From contig NZ_JAGEOK010000001.1 in NCBI RefSeq assembly GCF_017573545.1, positions 248,001 to 312,000 on the forward strand: a stretch of 64,000 bases of DNA, written 5' to 3'. This DNA is from Actinomadura nitritigenes (GTDB lineage Bacteria; Actinomycetota; Actinomycetes; Streptosporangiales; Streptosporangiaceae). Shown in pieces: positions 1 through 7,962 of this stretch (within the stretch, counting starts at the first letter, position 1; every line of letters begins with the position of its first letter). The translations under genes were made by a program, and so were the position numbers. The notes under the pieces were generated by a model. That model was not told the origin of the DNA, searched no databases, and saw nothing but the letters and a program-made list of their open reading frames with translations.

Positions 1-191
1 ATCCCCCCGAAAGTAGAACTTGACCCCGCCAATTGCTCACGGGAGTGACAAAAGACCCGGTCGCCGGCATGGGCGCTGAGCGACAGGACGCTCACCCTAT
101 GACAAAGGTTGACAACTCAACACGAACAAGGCGATTACGGAGCGTTAAATGATCTCTGCGCGCGGTACCGCCGGCCGTTCCGCCCCCGCCG

Positions 192-1742
192 CTACCTGGC
201 CGGGTACTCGTGCACGACGACGGCCGCGGCGCGCACGCCGGGGTGCCGCTGCAGCACCGCCTCGATCTCGCCCAGCTCCATCCGCACGCCGGAGATCTTC
301 ACCTGCCGGTCGACCCGCCCCAGGTACTGCAGGGTCGGGCGGTCCTCGCCGCCCGCCCCCGCGGGCAGCAGCCGCACGGCGTCGCCCGTCCGGTAGAGCC
401 GCCCGGTCGGCGACGGGCCGAACGGGTCCCGGTAGAACGCCTCCCGGGTCCGCGCGTCGTCGCCCAGGTAGCCGCGGCCGACGGCGACGCCGCCGACGAA
501 CAGCTCGCCGGTCTCGCCGGCGTCGCACGCCGTCCACGTCCCGTCGTCGCCCTCCCGCAGGACGTGCAGGCGCGCGTTGACGACCGGGGTGCCGATCGGC
601 AGCCGCAGCAGGTCGAGGTCCCCTCCGGTCACCGTGTGGTGGGTGACGTCGTCGGAGCACTCGGTGGGGCCGTAGGCGTTGAGCAGCCGCGCGTGCGGCA
701 TCGCCTCCAGCCAGCGGCGCGCCAGCTCCGCGGGCAGCTCCTCGCCCGTCGCGATCATCCAGCGCAGCCCGCCCAGAGGCCGTTCCCGGGCGGTCGTCCC
801 CCCGGACGGAGAGCCTTCCGCGGGCGCGCCGGGCAGGTCCTCCAGCAGGTGCCGGACCATGGTCGGGACCAGCTCGACGACGGTGATGCCCTGCTCGTCC
901 ACCGCGCGCGCGAACGCGACCGGGTCGTGGCCGACCTCGTCGCCGATCACGTCCACCCGGCCGCCGACCAGCAGCGGGGACAGCATCTGCCAGATCGAGA
1001 TGTCGAAGCCGAGCGGCGCGGTGAACGCGACCACGTCGTCCCCGGTCAGCTCCAGGTCGACGATCTTGGCCCAGAGGTGGTTGAGCATCCCCTGGTGCTC
1101 GACGACCGCGCCCTTCGGCCGGCCCGTGGACCCGGAGGTGAACAGCACGTACCGGGGGCGGTCCGGCCCGTGCAGGCGCGGCCCGCCCGCCCACGGCTCC
1201 AGGCCCGCCGCGTCCGCGGCGCGCAGCACCCGGCACCCGGCCTCCGCGGCGCCCTCCAGCAGCGCCGGCGCGCTCGCGCCGTCGTCCACCAGCACCAGCA
1301 CCGACGCGCCCGCCTGGTCGAGGACGTCGCGGACGCGCCCGGCCGGCCAGGTCTCGTCGGCCGGCACGTACAGCGCGCCGACCAGCTCGATCGCCAGGAA
1401 CGCCGCCACCACCGCGGCGCAGCGCCCGCCGCCGACCCCGACCACGGTGCCGGGCTCGACGCCCGCGCCCTCCAGCAGCGCGGCCAGCCGGCGCGCCTCC
1501 GCCGCGAGGCCGGCGTAGGACAGCGACCGGGTCCGGTCGGCCACCGCGGGCCGGTCCCGCTCGGCGGCGAACCGCTCCACCCGGACGATCAGCGGGTCGG
1601 CGAGATCGACCGCGCGCTCGCGCACCATCCCGTGCCGCGCCGCCAGCTCCCGCGCCCGCTCCGCCTCGCCGGCGGGCACGGCGAGGACGGGCAGGCCGTC
1701 CAGGGGCAGCAGCCGATCCACGGCCGGGCCGCGAGCGCTCAT
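192..1742 (-). CDS. Amino-acid adenylation (NRPS A-domain) protein, C-terminally short
   Basis: Adenylation enzyme that should activate an amino acid as aminoacyl-AMP for non-ribosomal peptide synthesis. Core motifs are clear: the P-loop-like FTSGSTGRPKG, FDISIW, NAYGPTE, the YRTGD motif and GRVDRQVKISG followed by MELGEIE. Aligned to GrsA, the pocket reads D235 I236 W239 E278 I299 T301 A322 D330 D331, unusually acidic, which suits a basic side chain. The protein stops about 20 residues after GEIE, so motifs A9 and A10 with the catalytic lysine are absent and no carrier domain follows. The ATG at 1742 has GGAGAG upstream; a GTG at 1748 is possible. It is divergent from sbnA/sbnB, suggesting diaminopropionate as substrate (inference). 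It may be a remnant. Confidence 0.85.
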   Translation of the reverse strand: MSARGPAVDRLLPLDGLPVLAVPAGEAERARELAARHGMVRERAVDLADPLIVRVERFAAERDRPAVADRTRSLSYAGLAAEARRLAALLEGAGVEPGTVVGVGGGRCAAVVAAFLAIELVGALYVPADETWPAGRVRDVLDQAGASVLVLVDDGASAPALLEGAAEAGCRVLRAADAAGLEPWAGGPRLHGPDRPRYVLFTSGSTGRPKGAVVEHQGMLNHLWAKIVDLELTGDDVVAFTAPLGFDISIWQMLSPLLVGGRVDVIGDEVGHDPVAFARAVDEQGITVVELVPTMVRHLLEDLPGAPAEGSPSGGTTARERPLGGLRWMIATGEELPAELARRWLEAMPHARLLNAYGPTECSDDVTHHTVTGGDLDLLRLPIGTPVVNARLHVLREGDDGTWTACDAGETGELFVGGVAVGRGYLGDDARTREAFYRDPFGPSPTGRLYRTGDAVRLLPAGAGGEDRPTLQYLGRVDRQVKISGVRMELGEIEAVLQRHPGVRAAAVVVHEYPAR

Positions 1743-1873
1743 CTTCACTCTCCGTGATGTCGTTCTTCTCCACCGTCATCGGCAAAAGAAGTGGAGGTCA
1801 TAGCTTATGTCCGGCTCCGGTCGGCGCCGCTCCGGATTCCGTGGATTGGACCCTACTCGCAGGTAATCGGGGG

Positions 1874-1902
1874 TTGCGACCGAACATGCCCGAAGGTACG
1901 GT
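1874..1902 (+). promoter_or_regulatory. Putative sigma-70-type promoter of sbnA-sbnB
   Basis: TTGCGA at 1874-1879 and TACGGT at 1897-1902 are separated by 17 bp, leaving a leader of about 75 nt before the GTG of sbnA. Judged by eye only. Confidence 0.4.
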
Positions 1903-1986
1903 GAGGCTCCGCCATGGTCTGGCGTGAGGCCCGCGGCGTACTCGGGGGAAGATGAGGGAATTGTTTCTTCATTCAAGGGTGACAGC

Positions 1987-2976
1987 GTGCCGATAATCAC
2001 CTCGCCGCAGGATTTCAATGTCGACGACCTTTACGTCGACCTACGCTCCGTCATCGACCGCCCGCTCTTCCTCAAATGCGAGGGATTCAATTTCGCCGGC
2101 TCGGTGAAACTGAAGGCCGCCGCCGCGATGGTGGAGGCCGCCGAACGCGAGGGCGTGCTCGCCCCCGGCTCGACGATCGTCGAGTCGTCCTCCGGCAACC
2201 TCGGCATCGCGCTCAGCCTGATCGCCGCCGACCGCGGCCTGCGGTTCGTCTGCGTCACCGACCCGCGCTGCAACCCCGCCTCGGTCAAGGTCATGCGCGC
2301 GCTCGGCGCGGAGGTCCGCGTCGTCGCCGACAAGGACGCCAACGGCGGCTACCTCGGCGGCCGCATCAAGTACGTCCAGGAGCTGTGCGCGTCCGGCGAC
2401 GGGTACGTCTGGCTGAACCAGTACGCCAACCGCAACAACTGGCTCGCCCACTACCGTGGGACCGCCCCGGCGATCGACAGGCAGTTCCCCGACCTGGAGG
2501 TCCTCTTCGTCGGGGCGGGCACCACCGGCACCCTCATGGGCTGCGCCCGCTACTTCCGCGAGCACCGCCGGCCCGTCACGATCGTGGCGGTCGACGCGGT
2601 CGGCTCGGTCACCTTCGGCGGCATCCCCGAGCGGCGGATGGTGCCCGGCCTCGGCACCAGCGCCAGGCCCGCGCTCGTCGACGAGTCCTACATCGACGAC
2701 GTCGTGCACGTCGCCGAGCCCGACACGATCCGCACCGTGCACGCGCTGTCCTCGCGCGGGTTCCTGTTCGGCGGCTCCACCGGCACCGTGGTGTCCGGCG
2801 CGTCCCGCTGGCTGGACGCCAAGTACCCCGGCGAGCAGCCCGTCGCCGTCGCCATCGCGCCCGACCTCGGCGAACGCTACCTCGACTCCCTTTACGACGA
2901 GAGCTGGCTCGGCGAGCACTTCGGCGAACTGCTCCCGGGGCTCGATCTCCCGGCCGCCGGTATTCTCGGCGTCTGA
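1987..2976 (+). CDS. sbnA: N-(2-amino-2-carboxyethyl)-L-glutamate synthase (2,3-diaminopropionate biosynthesis)
   Basis: PLP enzyme of the cysteine-synthase fold. The family condenses O-phospho-L-serine with L-glutamate to give N-(1-amino-1-carboxyl-2-ethyl)-glutamate, the first step to L-2,3-diaminopropionate. The PLP lysine is K41 in GSVKLKAA. ESSSGNLG is the substrate loop and GAGTTGT the glycine-rich phosphate loop. The length of 329 aa matches SbnA. The GTG at 1987 is chosen because AAGGGTGA precedes it; an in-frame GTG at 1924 would add 21 unsupported residues. It is followed 41 nt later by sbnB, so the two form an operon. Staphyloferrin B and several NRPS loci use this gene pair for monomer supply. 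Confidence 0.9.
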   Translation: MPIITSPQDFNVDDLYVDLRSVIDRPLFLKCEGFNFAGSVKLKAAAAMVEAAEREGVLAPGSTIVESSSGNLGIALSLIAADRGLRFVCVTDPRCNPASVKVMRALGAEVRVVADKDANGGYLGGRIKYVQELCASGDGYVWLNQYANRNNWLAHYRGTAPAIDRQFPDLEVLFVGAGTTGTLMGCARYFREHRRPVTIVAVDAVGSVTFGGIPERRMVPGLGTSARPALVDESYIDDVVHVAEPDTIRTVHALSSRGFLFGGSTGTVVSGASRWLDAKYPGEQPVAVAIAPDLGERYLDSLYDESWLGEHFGELLPGLDLPAAGILGV

Positions 2977-3017
2977 TCATCCCAGAGCACCACGAAAAGG
3001 ACATGGAGTTCCCCCCC

Positions 3018-4043
3018 ATGACGCAGGCCCCCACGTTCGCCGTGATCTCCGGCGCCCAGGTCCACGACGCGATCGCCGGGCGCGAGGAGCAGGTCATCGG
3101 CATGGTCGAGGCCGCCTACCGGCTGCACGGCGAGGGCCGCACCGTCAACCCCGACTCCTACTTCCTGCGGTTCCCGGACCGGCCGTCCGACCGGATCATC
3201 GCGCTGCCCGCCTCCGTCAAGGGCGACGTGGACGTGCACGGCATCAAGTGGATCTCCAGCTTCCCCGGCAACGTCGCGAACGGCATCCCCCGCGCGTCCG
3301 CCGTGCTGATCCTCAACGACGCCGAGACCGGCTACCCGTTCGCGTGCCTGGAGAGCTCCATCATCTCCGCCGCGCGGACCGCCGCGTCGGCGTCCCTCGC
3401 CGCCGCGACCCTCGCCGACCGGCGCGGCGACCGGCCCCGCCGGGTCGGCTTCATCGGCGTCGGCCTCATCGCCCGGTACATCCACACCTACCTGGCGGGC
3501 AACGGCTTCGCGTTCGACGAGCTCGGGATCCACGACCTGTCCGCCGAGCACGCCGAGGGCTTCAAGGGCTACCTCGAACGCTCCGAGAAGGGCACGGTCA
3601 CCGTCCACGACTCCGCCGAGTCGCTGATCCGCTCGTCCGACCTGATCGTCTTCGCCACCGTCGCGGGCGAGCCGCACGTCACCGACCCGGCCTGGTTCGC
3701 GCACGACCCGCTCGTGCTGCACGTCTCGCTGCGGGACCTCTCCCCCGAGATCATCCTGTCCGCGTACAACGTCGTGGACGACGTCGAGCACTGCATGAAG
3801 GCCAACACGTCGCCGCACCTGGCCGAGCAGAAGGTCGGCAACCGCGACTTCGTCGCCGGCACCCTCTACGACGTCCTCACCGGCGCCACCACCCCGCCCG
3901 CCGACAAGCCGGTGGTCTTCTCCCCGTTCGGCCTCGGCGTCCTCGACCTGGCCGTCGCCAAGTACGTCCACGACCAGGTCACCGCCGCCGGGGACCTGCA
4001 CACGATCCCCGGCTTCTTCCACGAGATGAAGCGCTACGGCTGA
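3018..4043 (+). CDS. sbnB: N-((2S)-2-amino-2-carboxyethyl)-L-glutamate dehydrogenase
   Basis: Member of the ornithine cyclodeaminase/mu-crystallin family. SbnB oxidatively splits the SbnA product with NAD to L-2,3-diaminopropionate plus 2-oxoglutarate. The Rossmann motif GFIGVGLIA lies near residue 145, after an N-terminal substrate domain containing GIKWISSFPGN. The length of 341 aa is usual. The ATG at 3018 is preferred over the in-frame ATG at 3003 because GGAG sits 8 nt before it, while the AAAGGAC before 3003 is too close. Directly downstream of sbnA on the same strand, so co-transcription is expected. Confidence 0.9.
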   Translation: MTQAPTFAVISGAQVHDAIAGREEQVIGMVEAAYRLHGEGRTVNPDSYFLRFPDRPSDRIIALPASVKGDVDVHGIKWISSFPGNVANGIPRASAVLILNDAETGYPFACLESSIISAARTAASASLAAATLADRRGDRPRRVGFIGVGLIARYIHTYLAGNGFAFDELGIHDLSAEHAEGFKGYLERSEKGTVTVHDSAESLIRSSDLIVFATVAGEPHVTDPAWFAHDPLVLHVSLRDLSPEIILSAYNVVDDVEHCMKANTSPHLAEQKVGNRDFVAGTLYDVLTGATTPPADKPVVFSPFGLGVLDLAVAKYVHDQVTAAGDLHTIPGFFHEMKRYG

Positions 4044-4114
4044 CCCGCGCCCCGGAGGGTCGGGCTCGTCCCGGCCGGGTGGATAGGAGGGGCGGGAGCG
4101 GGCACGTTCTCGCC

Positions 4115-4357
4115 ATGGACGAGCGAGACGATCCGCGCGGGGACGTTCAGGAGCTGAGCGACTTCGAGCTGGCGGTGTACGAGACCGTGGCGGAGATCGA
4201 CCTCGAGGGCAGGGCGGCCGACTTCGAGACGATCGAGCGGCTGATGGAGGCGCCCGAAGAGGACCTCTGGGCCGCGCTGGGCCACCTGGTGTCGATCAAC
4301 CACCTGCACTCCACCCCGAAGGGCTACGTCCTGGGCCCGCACGACTGGGACGCGTGA
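4115..4357 (+). CDS. Small hypothetical protein
   Basis: An 80-aa acidic protein with no family I recognise. Two helical stretches (LSDFELAVYETVAEIDLEG and FETIERLMEAPEEDLWAAL) are followed by a short strand-like tail ending YVLGPHDWDA, a pattern that could be a small winged-helix-like fold, although this is only an impression. No strong ribosome site is visible immediately before the ATG; the nearest purine-rich sequence, ATAGGAGGGG, is about 25 nt upstream. Codon bias is typical of real genes here. It lies between the sbn pair and an acyl-CoA dehydrogenase without an obvious link to either. Confidence 0.6.
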   Translation: MDERDDPRGDVQELSDFELAVYETVAEIDLEGRAADFETIERLMEAPEEDLWAALGHLVSINHLHSTPKGYVLGPHDWDA

Positions 4358-4465
4358 CCGGCGAGCGGGCGGGGTCCCGGTGAGCGGGAGCGGGGCGGGC
4401 CGAGCGGGGCGGCTGCGAGAGGATGGGCTGCTGCCGTGCACGTGTCGGGTCAGGGAGGCCGCCGG

Positions 4466-5557
4466 ATGGAGCTCGTCGTCACCGAGGAACAGCGGGAGCT
4501 GCGCGACGCGCTGCGGCGGTTCTTCGCCGACCGGTCGCCGTCCGCCGAGGTGCGGCGGCTGATGGAGACGGCCGAGGGCTACGACCCGAAGATGTGGGCG
4601 CAGATGGCGGAGCAGCTCGGGCTGCAGGGCCTGGCGATCCCCGAGGAGCACGGCGGCGCCGGCTTCGGCGTCCGCGAGCTGGCCGTGGTGTTCGAGGAGA
4701 TGGGGCGGGCGGTCGTGTGCGCGCCGTTCCTCGCCACGATCACCGCGGGGGAGGCGCTGCGGGCCGGGGACGGCGGGCACGACCTGCTGCCCGGCATCGC
4801 GGACGGTTCGACCATCGCCACGCTCGCGATCGCGGAGGACCGCGGAAGCTGGGACCTCGACGCAGTGGAGACGCGGTTCGAGGACGGCGTCCTGCGCGGC
4901 ACCAAGAGCTTCGTGCTCGACGGCTGCGTCGCCGGGCTCGTGCTCGTGGCGGCGAAGGGCGAGGACGGCGTCGGGCTCTACGCGGTGGACGCCGGTGCCG
5001 AGGGCATGACCAGGACGTCCATGCCGACGCTCGACCAGACGCGCAAGCTCGCCCGGATCGCGTTCGACGGGACCCCGGCGCGCGAGGTCGGCGGCGCGGA
5101 CGCGATCCGGCGCGCCCTGGACATCGCGGCGGTGGTGCTGGCGGCCGAGCAGCTCGGCGGCGCGCAGCGGACGCTGGACATGACGGTCGAGTACGCGAAG
5201 GTGCGGCACCAGTTCGGCCGCCCGATCGGGTCGTTCCAGGCGGTCAAGCACCGGTGCGCGGACATGTTCGTGCTGGTGGAGTCCGCGCGGTCGGCGGTGC
5301 TGAACGCGGCGGCCGCCGCCGACGAGGGCCCGGAGGAGCTGCCGCGCGCGGCGGCGCTGGCGAAGGCGTACTGCTCGGACGCGTTCTTCCACACGGCGGG
5401 CGAGGCGATCCAGCTGCACGGCGGCATCGGGTTCACCTGGGAGCACGACGCGCACCTGTACTTCAAGCGGGCGCAGTCGTCGCGGCAGCTGTTCGGGTCA
5501 CCGGACGCGCACCGGGAGCGGCTCGCCGCGCTCGCCGGCATCACGGGTGCAGCCTGA
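4466..5557 (+). CDS. Acyl-CoA dehydrogenase family protein
   Basis: FAD-dependent acyl-CoA dehydrogenase, 363 aa, that should introduce an alpha-beta double bond in an acyl-CoA thioester. The N-terminal helical domain starts TEEQRELRDALRRFF. The C-terminal part carries RHQFGRPIGSFQAVKH and LHGGIGFTWEHDAHLYFKRA, signatures of the actinobacterial FadE26/FadE28-like branch that handles bulky substrates such as steroid side chains. The usual catalytic glutamate position is not obvious, as in heteromeric members of that branch, so the protein may need a partner. The ATG at 4466 has GGGAGG 7 nt upstream. It converges with the DUF2000 gene, overlapping it by 17 bp. Confidence 0.85.
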   Translation: MELVVTEEQRELRDALRRFFADRSPSAEVRRLMETAEGYDPKMWAQMAEQLGLQGLAIPEEHGGAGFGVRELAVVFEEMGRAVVCAPFLATITAGEALRAGDGGHDLLPGIADGSTIATLAIAEDRGSWDLDAVETRFEDGVLRGTKSFVLDGCVAGLVLVAAKGEDGVGLYAVDAGAEGMTRTSMPTLDQTRKLARIAFDGTPAREVGGADAIRRALDIAAVVLAAEQLGGAQRTLDMTVEYAKVRHQFGRPIGSFQAVKHRCADMFVLVESARSAVLNAAAAADEGPEELPRAAALAKAYCSDAFFHTAGEAIQLHGGIGFTWEHDAHLYFKRAQSSRQLFGSPDAHRERLAALAGITGAA

Positions 5558-5951
5558 GCCCCTTCAGGGCCTTGTCCACGCCGTTCTTCGGCCCGTGGAC
5601 GGCGAACCCGACGAGCGGCATGTCCTCGGCGGTGACGGCGCGGACGGTGGCGCGGTTGGCCTCGTCGTGGCCGGTCTTGAACATGTCCTCGATGTAGACG
5701 GCGACGTCCATGCCGCGTGCGAGGGCCCGCGCGTGGGCGGCCTTGATCGCCCCGGCGCCGGCCTCGTAGACGAGGACGGGCTGGCGGAACATCGCGAGGT
5801 AGGCGTTGCCGGAGGCGTCCTCGTAGGGGTCGCCGACGACTCCGGGCACTCCCCCGGCCACCGCGCTCGCCAGGAACGCGGTGACGTTGAGCCGCTGCCA
5901 GGCCGCCAGGTCGTCGCGGACCACGATGCCGATCTTGGTGTCGAAGCGCAT
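5541..5951 (-). CDS. DUF2000 family protein
   Basis: A 136-aa protein of the DUF2000 family, cytosolic and functionally uncharacterised. It starts MRFDTKIGIVVRDDLAAWQRLNVTAF and contains the conserved YEAGAGAIKAAHARAL and DMFKTGHDEANRATV segments seen in the family. It is transcribed divergently from the AraC-type regulator that follows, an arrangement common when the regulator controls its neighbour. Its 3' end overlaps the convergent acyl-CoA dehydrogenase gene by 17 bp. The start at 5951 fits the family length, but only a weak GGAC lies before it. Confidence 0.8.
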   Translation of the reverse strand: MRFDTKIGIVVRDDLAAWQRLNVTAFLASAVAGGVPGVVGDPYEDASGNAYLAMFRQPVLVYEAGAGAIKAAHARALARGMDVAVYIEDMFKTGHDEANRATVRAVTAEDMPLVGFAVHGPKNGVDKALKGLRLHP

Positions 5952-6035
5952 GCCGTCCAGGCTGGCGCGGCGGGCGGGCGGCGGTCTTGGACGCTCGTGC
6001 GCCGGGCCGGTCCGGAGGCGGGCCAGACTGGGGGC

Positions 6036-6842
6036 GTGGACTGGAGCAGGTACTGGCGGTCGCCCGACCGCCCGCTGGAGGCGATGCACGCGCACTTCGA
6101 GCGGCACGCCTACCACCGGCACAGCCACGAGACGTACTCGTTCGGCGTCACCGAGGACGGCTACCAGGCGTTCAGGTGCCGGGGCGGCGCGCACACGAGC
6201 GCCGCCGGGATGGTCATCGCGTTCAACCCGGACGACCCGCACGACGGACGCCCGGCGGACGCGCTGGGCTTCACCTACCGGATCGTGCACATCGGCCCGG
6301 AGCTGGTGGCGGGGGTGCTGGCCGACATCGGGGGGCGTCCGGCGGGGCTCCCGCTGTTCGACGCCCCGGTGGTCGGCGATCCCGTCCTCGCCCGGAACCT
6401 GCGGGCCCTGCACGGCGCGCTGCTCGGCGGCGCCACGGCGCTGCGCCGGGACGAGCTGCTCACCGCGGCGGTCGGCGCGATGGTGAACCGCGCCGCGTCC
6501 GGGCGGCTGCGCGTCGGGCCGTCGTCCGGTGCCGCCGCGCGGGCCCGGCGCCGCCTGGAGGAGCGCTGCCTGGACGACATCGGGGCGGACGAGCTGGCGG
6601 AGGCGGCGGGGTGCAGCAGGTTCGCGCTGTACCGGGCGTTCCGCCGCGCGTACGGGATGGCGCCGAGCGACTACCAGCGGCAGCTGCGGCTGCGCGCGGC
6701 GCGGGTCCGGCTGGCGCGCGGCGAGCCGATCGGGGAGGTCGCGGCGGCGACGGGGTTCGCCGACCAGAGCCATCTGACGCGGTGGTTCGTCCGCTGCTAC
6801 GCGATGACGCCGGGGAGATTTCGAGCTGCCTGCGGCGATTGA
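6036..6842 (+). CDS. AraC family transcriptional regulator
   Basis: A 268-aa regulator with an N-terminal cupin-like sensor domain (HAYHRHSHETYSFGV, then GMVIAFNPDDPHDG) and a C-terminal double helix-turn-helix (residues about 165-265). The second HTH reads IGEVAAATGFADQSHLTRWFVRCYAMTPG, with the typical GFADQSHLTR core. This matches the AraC subgroup often found next to DUF2000 or amino-acid exporter genes. It is divergent from the DUF2000 gene, with 84 bp between the starts. The GTG at 6036 is chosen because it keeps the whole cupin; the ATG at 6084 would lose its first strand. Its effector cannot be told from sequence. Confidence 0.85.
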   Translation: MDWSRYWRSPDRPLEAMHAHFERHAYHRHSHETYSFGVTEDGYQAFRCRGGAHTSAAGMVIAFNPDDPHDGRPADALGFTYRIVHIGPELVAGVLADIGGRPAGLPLFDAPVVGDPVLARNLRALHGALLGGATALRRDELLTAAVGAMVNRAASGRLRVGPSSGAAARARRRLEERCLDDIGADELAEAAGCSRFALYRAFRRAYGMAPSDYQRQLRLRAARVRLARGEPIGEVAAATGFADQSHLTRWFVRCYAMTPGRFRAACGD

Positions 6843-6848
6843 GGAACA

Positions 6849-7856
6849 ATGTCGCCCATGATGCGGGCGAGCGGAGCGATGTTCGGACTGGCGTACGGGG
6901 ACGCACTGGGTGCGCCCACCGAGTTCCTCACGATGAAGCAGATCGGCCGGCGTTTCGGTGAGCTGGGCCCGGCGGAGCCGGAGGGCGATCCCGCCCTCGT
7001 CACCGACGACACGCAGATGGCGATCGCGGTCGGCCTCGCCCTCCTGGACGCGCTGGCGAACCCGCCGTTCACCCCCGACCTGGTCGCGCCGATGTGGCGG
7101 CGGCGGTTCGTGGACTGGCTGAACAGCCCCGACAACAACCGCGCTCCGGGCAACACGTGCCTTCAGGCCTGCCGGGGCCTGGCGGCCGGGCGGCCGTGGG
7201 TGGAGGCGACCGTCGCGGGCTCCAAGGGCTGCGGCGCGAACATGCGCGTGGCGCCGGTCGGGCTCGCGCCGGGCCTGACGGACGAGACGCGCGCGGGCGC
7301 GGCCCAGCTGCAGGCGGCGATGACGCACGGGCATCCGACGGGGCTGGCGGCGAGCGAGCTGACCGCGTTCGCCGTCCGCCTGCTCGCCGACGGCACGGCG
7401 CCCGCCGACCTGCCCGTCGCGCTGCGCGCCCGCTCCCACGAGCAGCGGTCCGTCTACCACGAGCGATGGCTCGGCACGCTGTGGCAGCGGCCCGGCATGG
7501 ACTCGCCCGAGACGTTCATCGCGCGGGGCTGGGACGAGTGCCTGGACGTCCTCGACCGGCTGGACGAGGCCCTCGCGCGGGGCGACCGCGCGTCCGACCC
7601 GTGCGAGATCACCGGTGCGGGCTGGTGCGCGGAGGAGGCGCTCGCCACCGGGCTGCTGTGCTTCCTGCTGTTCCCGGACGAGCCCGTCGCGGCGATCCGG
7701 CGCGGCGCGGCGAGCTCCGGCGACTCCGACTCGATCGCGTGCCTGGCGGGCGCGTTCGCGGGCGCGCACCTCGGCATGGACGCCTGGCCGGCCGCGTGGG
7801 CCGGGCGGATCGAGTACGCGGCCGAGCTGGCCCGGCTCGGGAGCGCCTGGGACTAG
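6849..7856 (+). CDS. ADP-ribosylglycohydrolase family protein
   Basis: A DraG/ARH-type hydrolase of 335 aa, expected to remove ADP-ribose from proteins or small molecules in the cytosol with two magnesium ions. The metal-binding acidic motifs are present: TDDT at 52-55 and GDSDSIA at 291-297, with GLAYGDALGAP at the N-terminus. GAGWCAEEALA in the C-terminal half is also typical. The ATG has GAGGA 4 nt upstream, overlapping the stop of the AraC gene (6 nt apart), so the two are probably co-transcribed. Substrate unknown; no ADP-ribosyltransferase is seen nearby. Confidence 0.87.
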   Translation: MSPMMRASGAMFGLAYGDALGAPTEFLTMKQIGRRFGELGPAEPEGDPALVTDDTQMAIAVGLALLDALANPPFTPDLVAPMWRRRFVDWLNSPDNNRAPGNTCLQACRGLAAGRPWVEATVAGSKGCGANMRVAPVGLAPGLTDETRAGAAQLQAAMTHGHPTGLAASELTAFAVRLLADGTAPADLPVALRARSHEQRSVYHERWLGTLWQRPGMDSPETFIARGWDECLDVLDRLDEALARGDRASDPCEITGAGWCAEEALATGLLCFLLFPDEPVAAIRRGAASSGDSDSIACLAGAFAGAHLGMDAWPAAWAGRIEYAAELARLGSAWD

Positions 7857-7894
7857 CGCCGGGCGGCGGCGCGGGGGGCTCCCCGGGAGCGCCC

Positions 7895-7940
7895 TTGACC
7901 TCCCGCCCGCCGAAAGCTAATATCATTAGCCATAGGGCTA
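7895..7940 (+). promoter_or_regulatory. Strong promoter with palindromic operator over the -10
   Basis: TTGACC (7895-7900), a 17-bp spacer and TAATAT (7918-7923) form a near-consensus sigma-70 promoter for the alpha/beta hydrolase gene. The perfect inverted repeat GCTAATATCATTAGC (7916-7930) covers the -10, and a second one, TAGCC-ATAG-GGCTA (7927-7940), overlaps its right end. A repressor site is likely; the regulator is not identified. Confidence 0.65.
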
Positions 7941-7962
7941 CACCGATGAACCGGAGCGCGCC

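Noticed and set aside
1-140. TTGACA at 109-114 and GTTGA-CAAC-TCAAC near it as a promoter with operator
   Set aside because: No fitting -10 at 16-18 bp and no gene downstream on that strand within the window; may belong to a leftward gene outside.
145-260. Frameshift restoring the end of the adenylation domain
   Set aside because: The other two frames show no A9 or A10 motif at the expected distance, so a simple frameshift does not explain the short end.
5541-7769. Very long minus-strand frame of over 700 codons covering the AraC and ADP-ribosylglycohydrolase genes
   Set aside because: Only its last 136 codons (5541-5951) have family similarity; the rest is the reverse frame of two well-supported plus-strand genes, as expected in GC-rich DNA.
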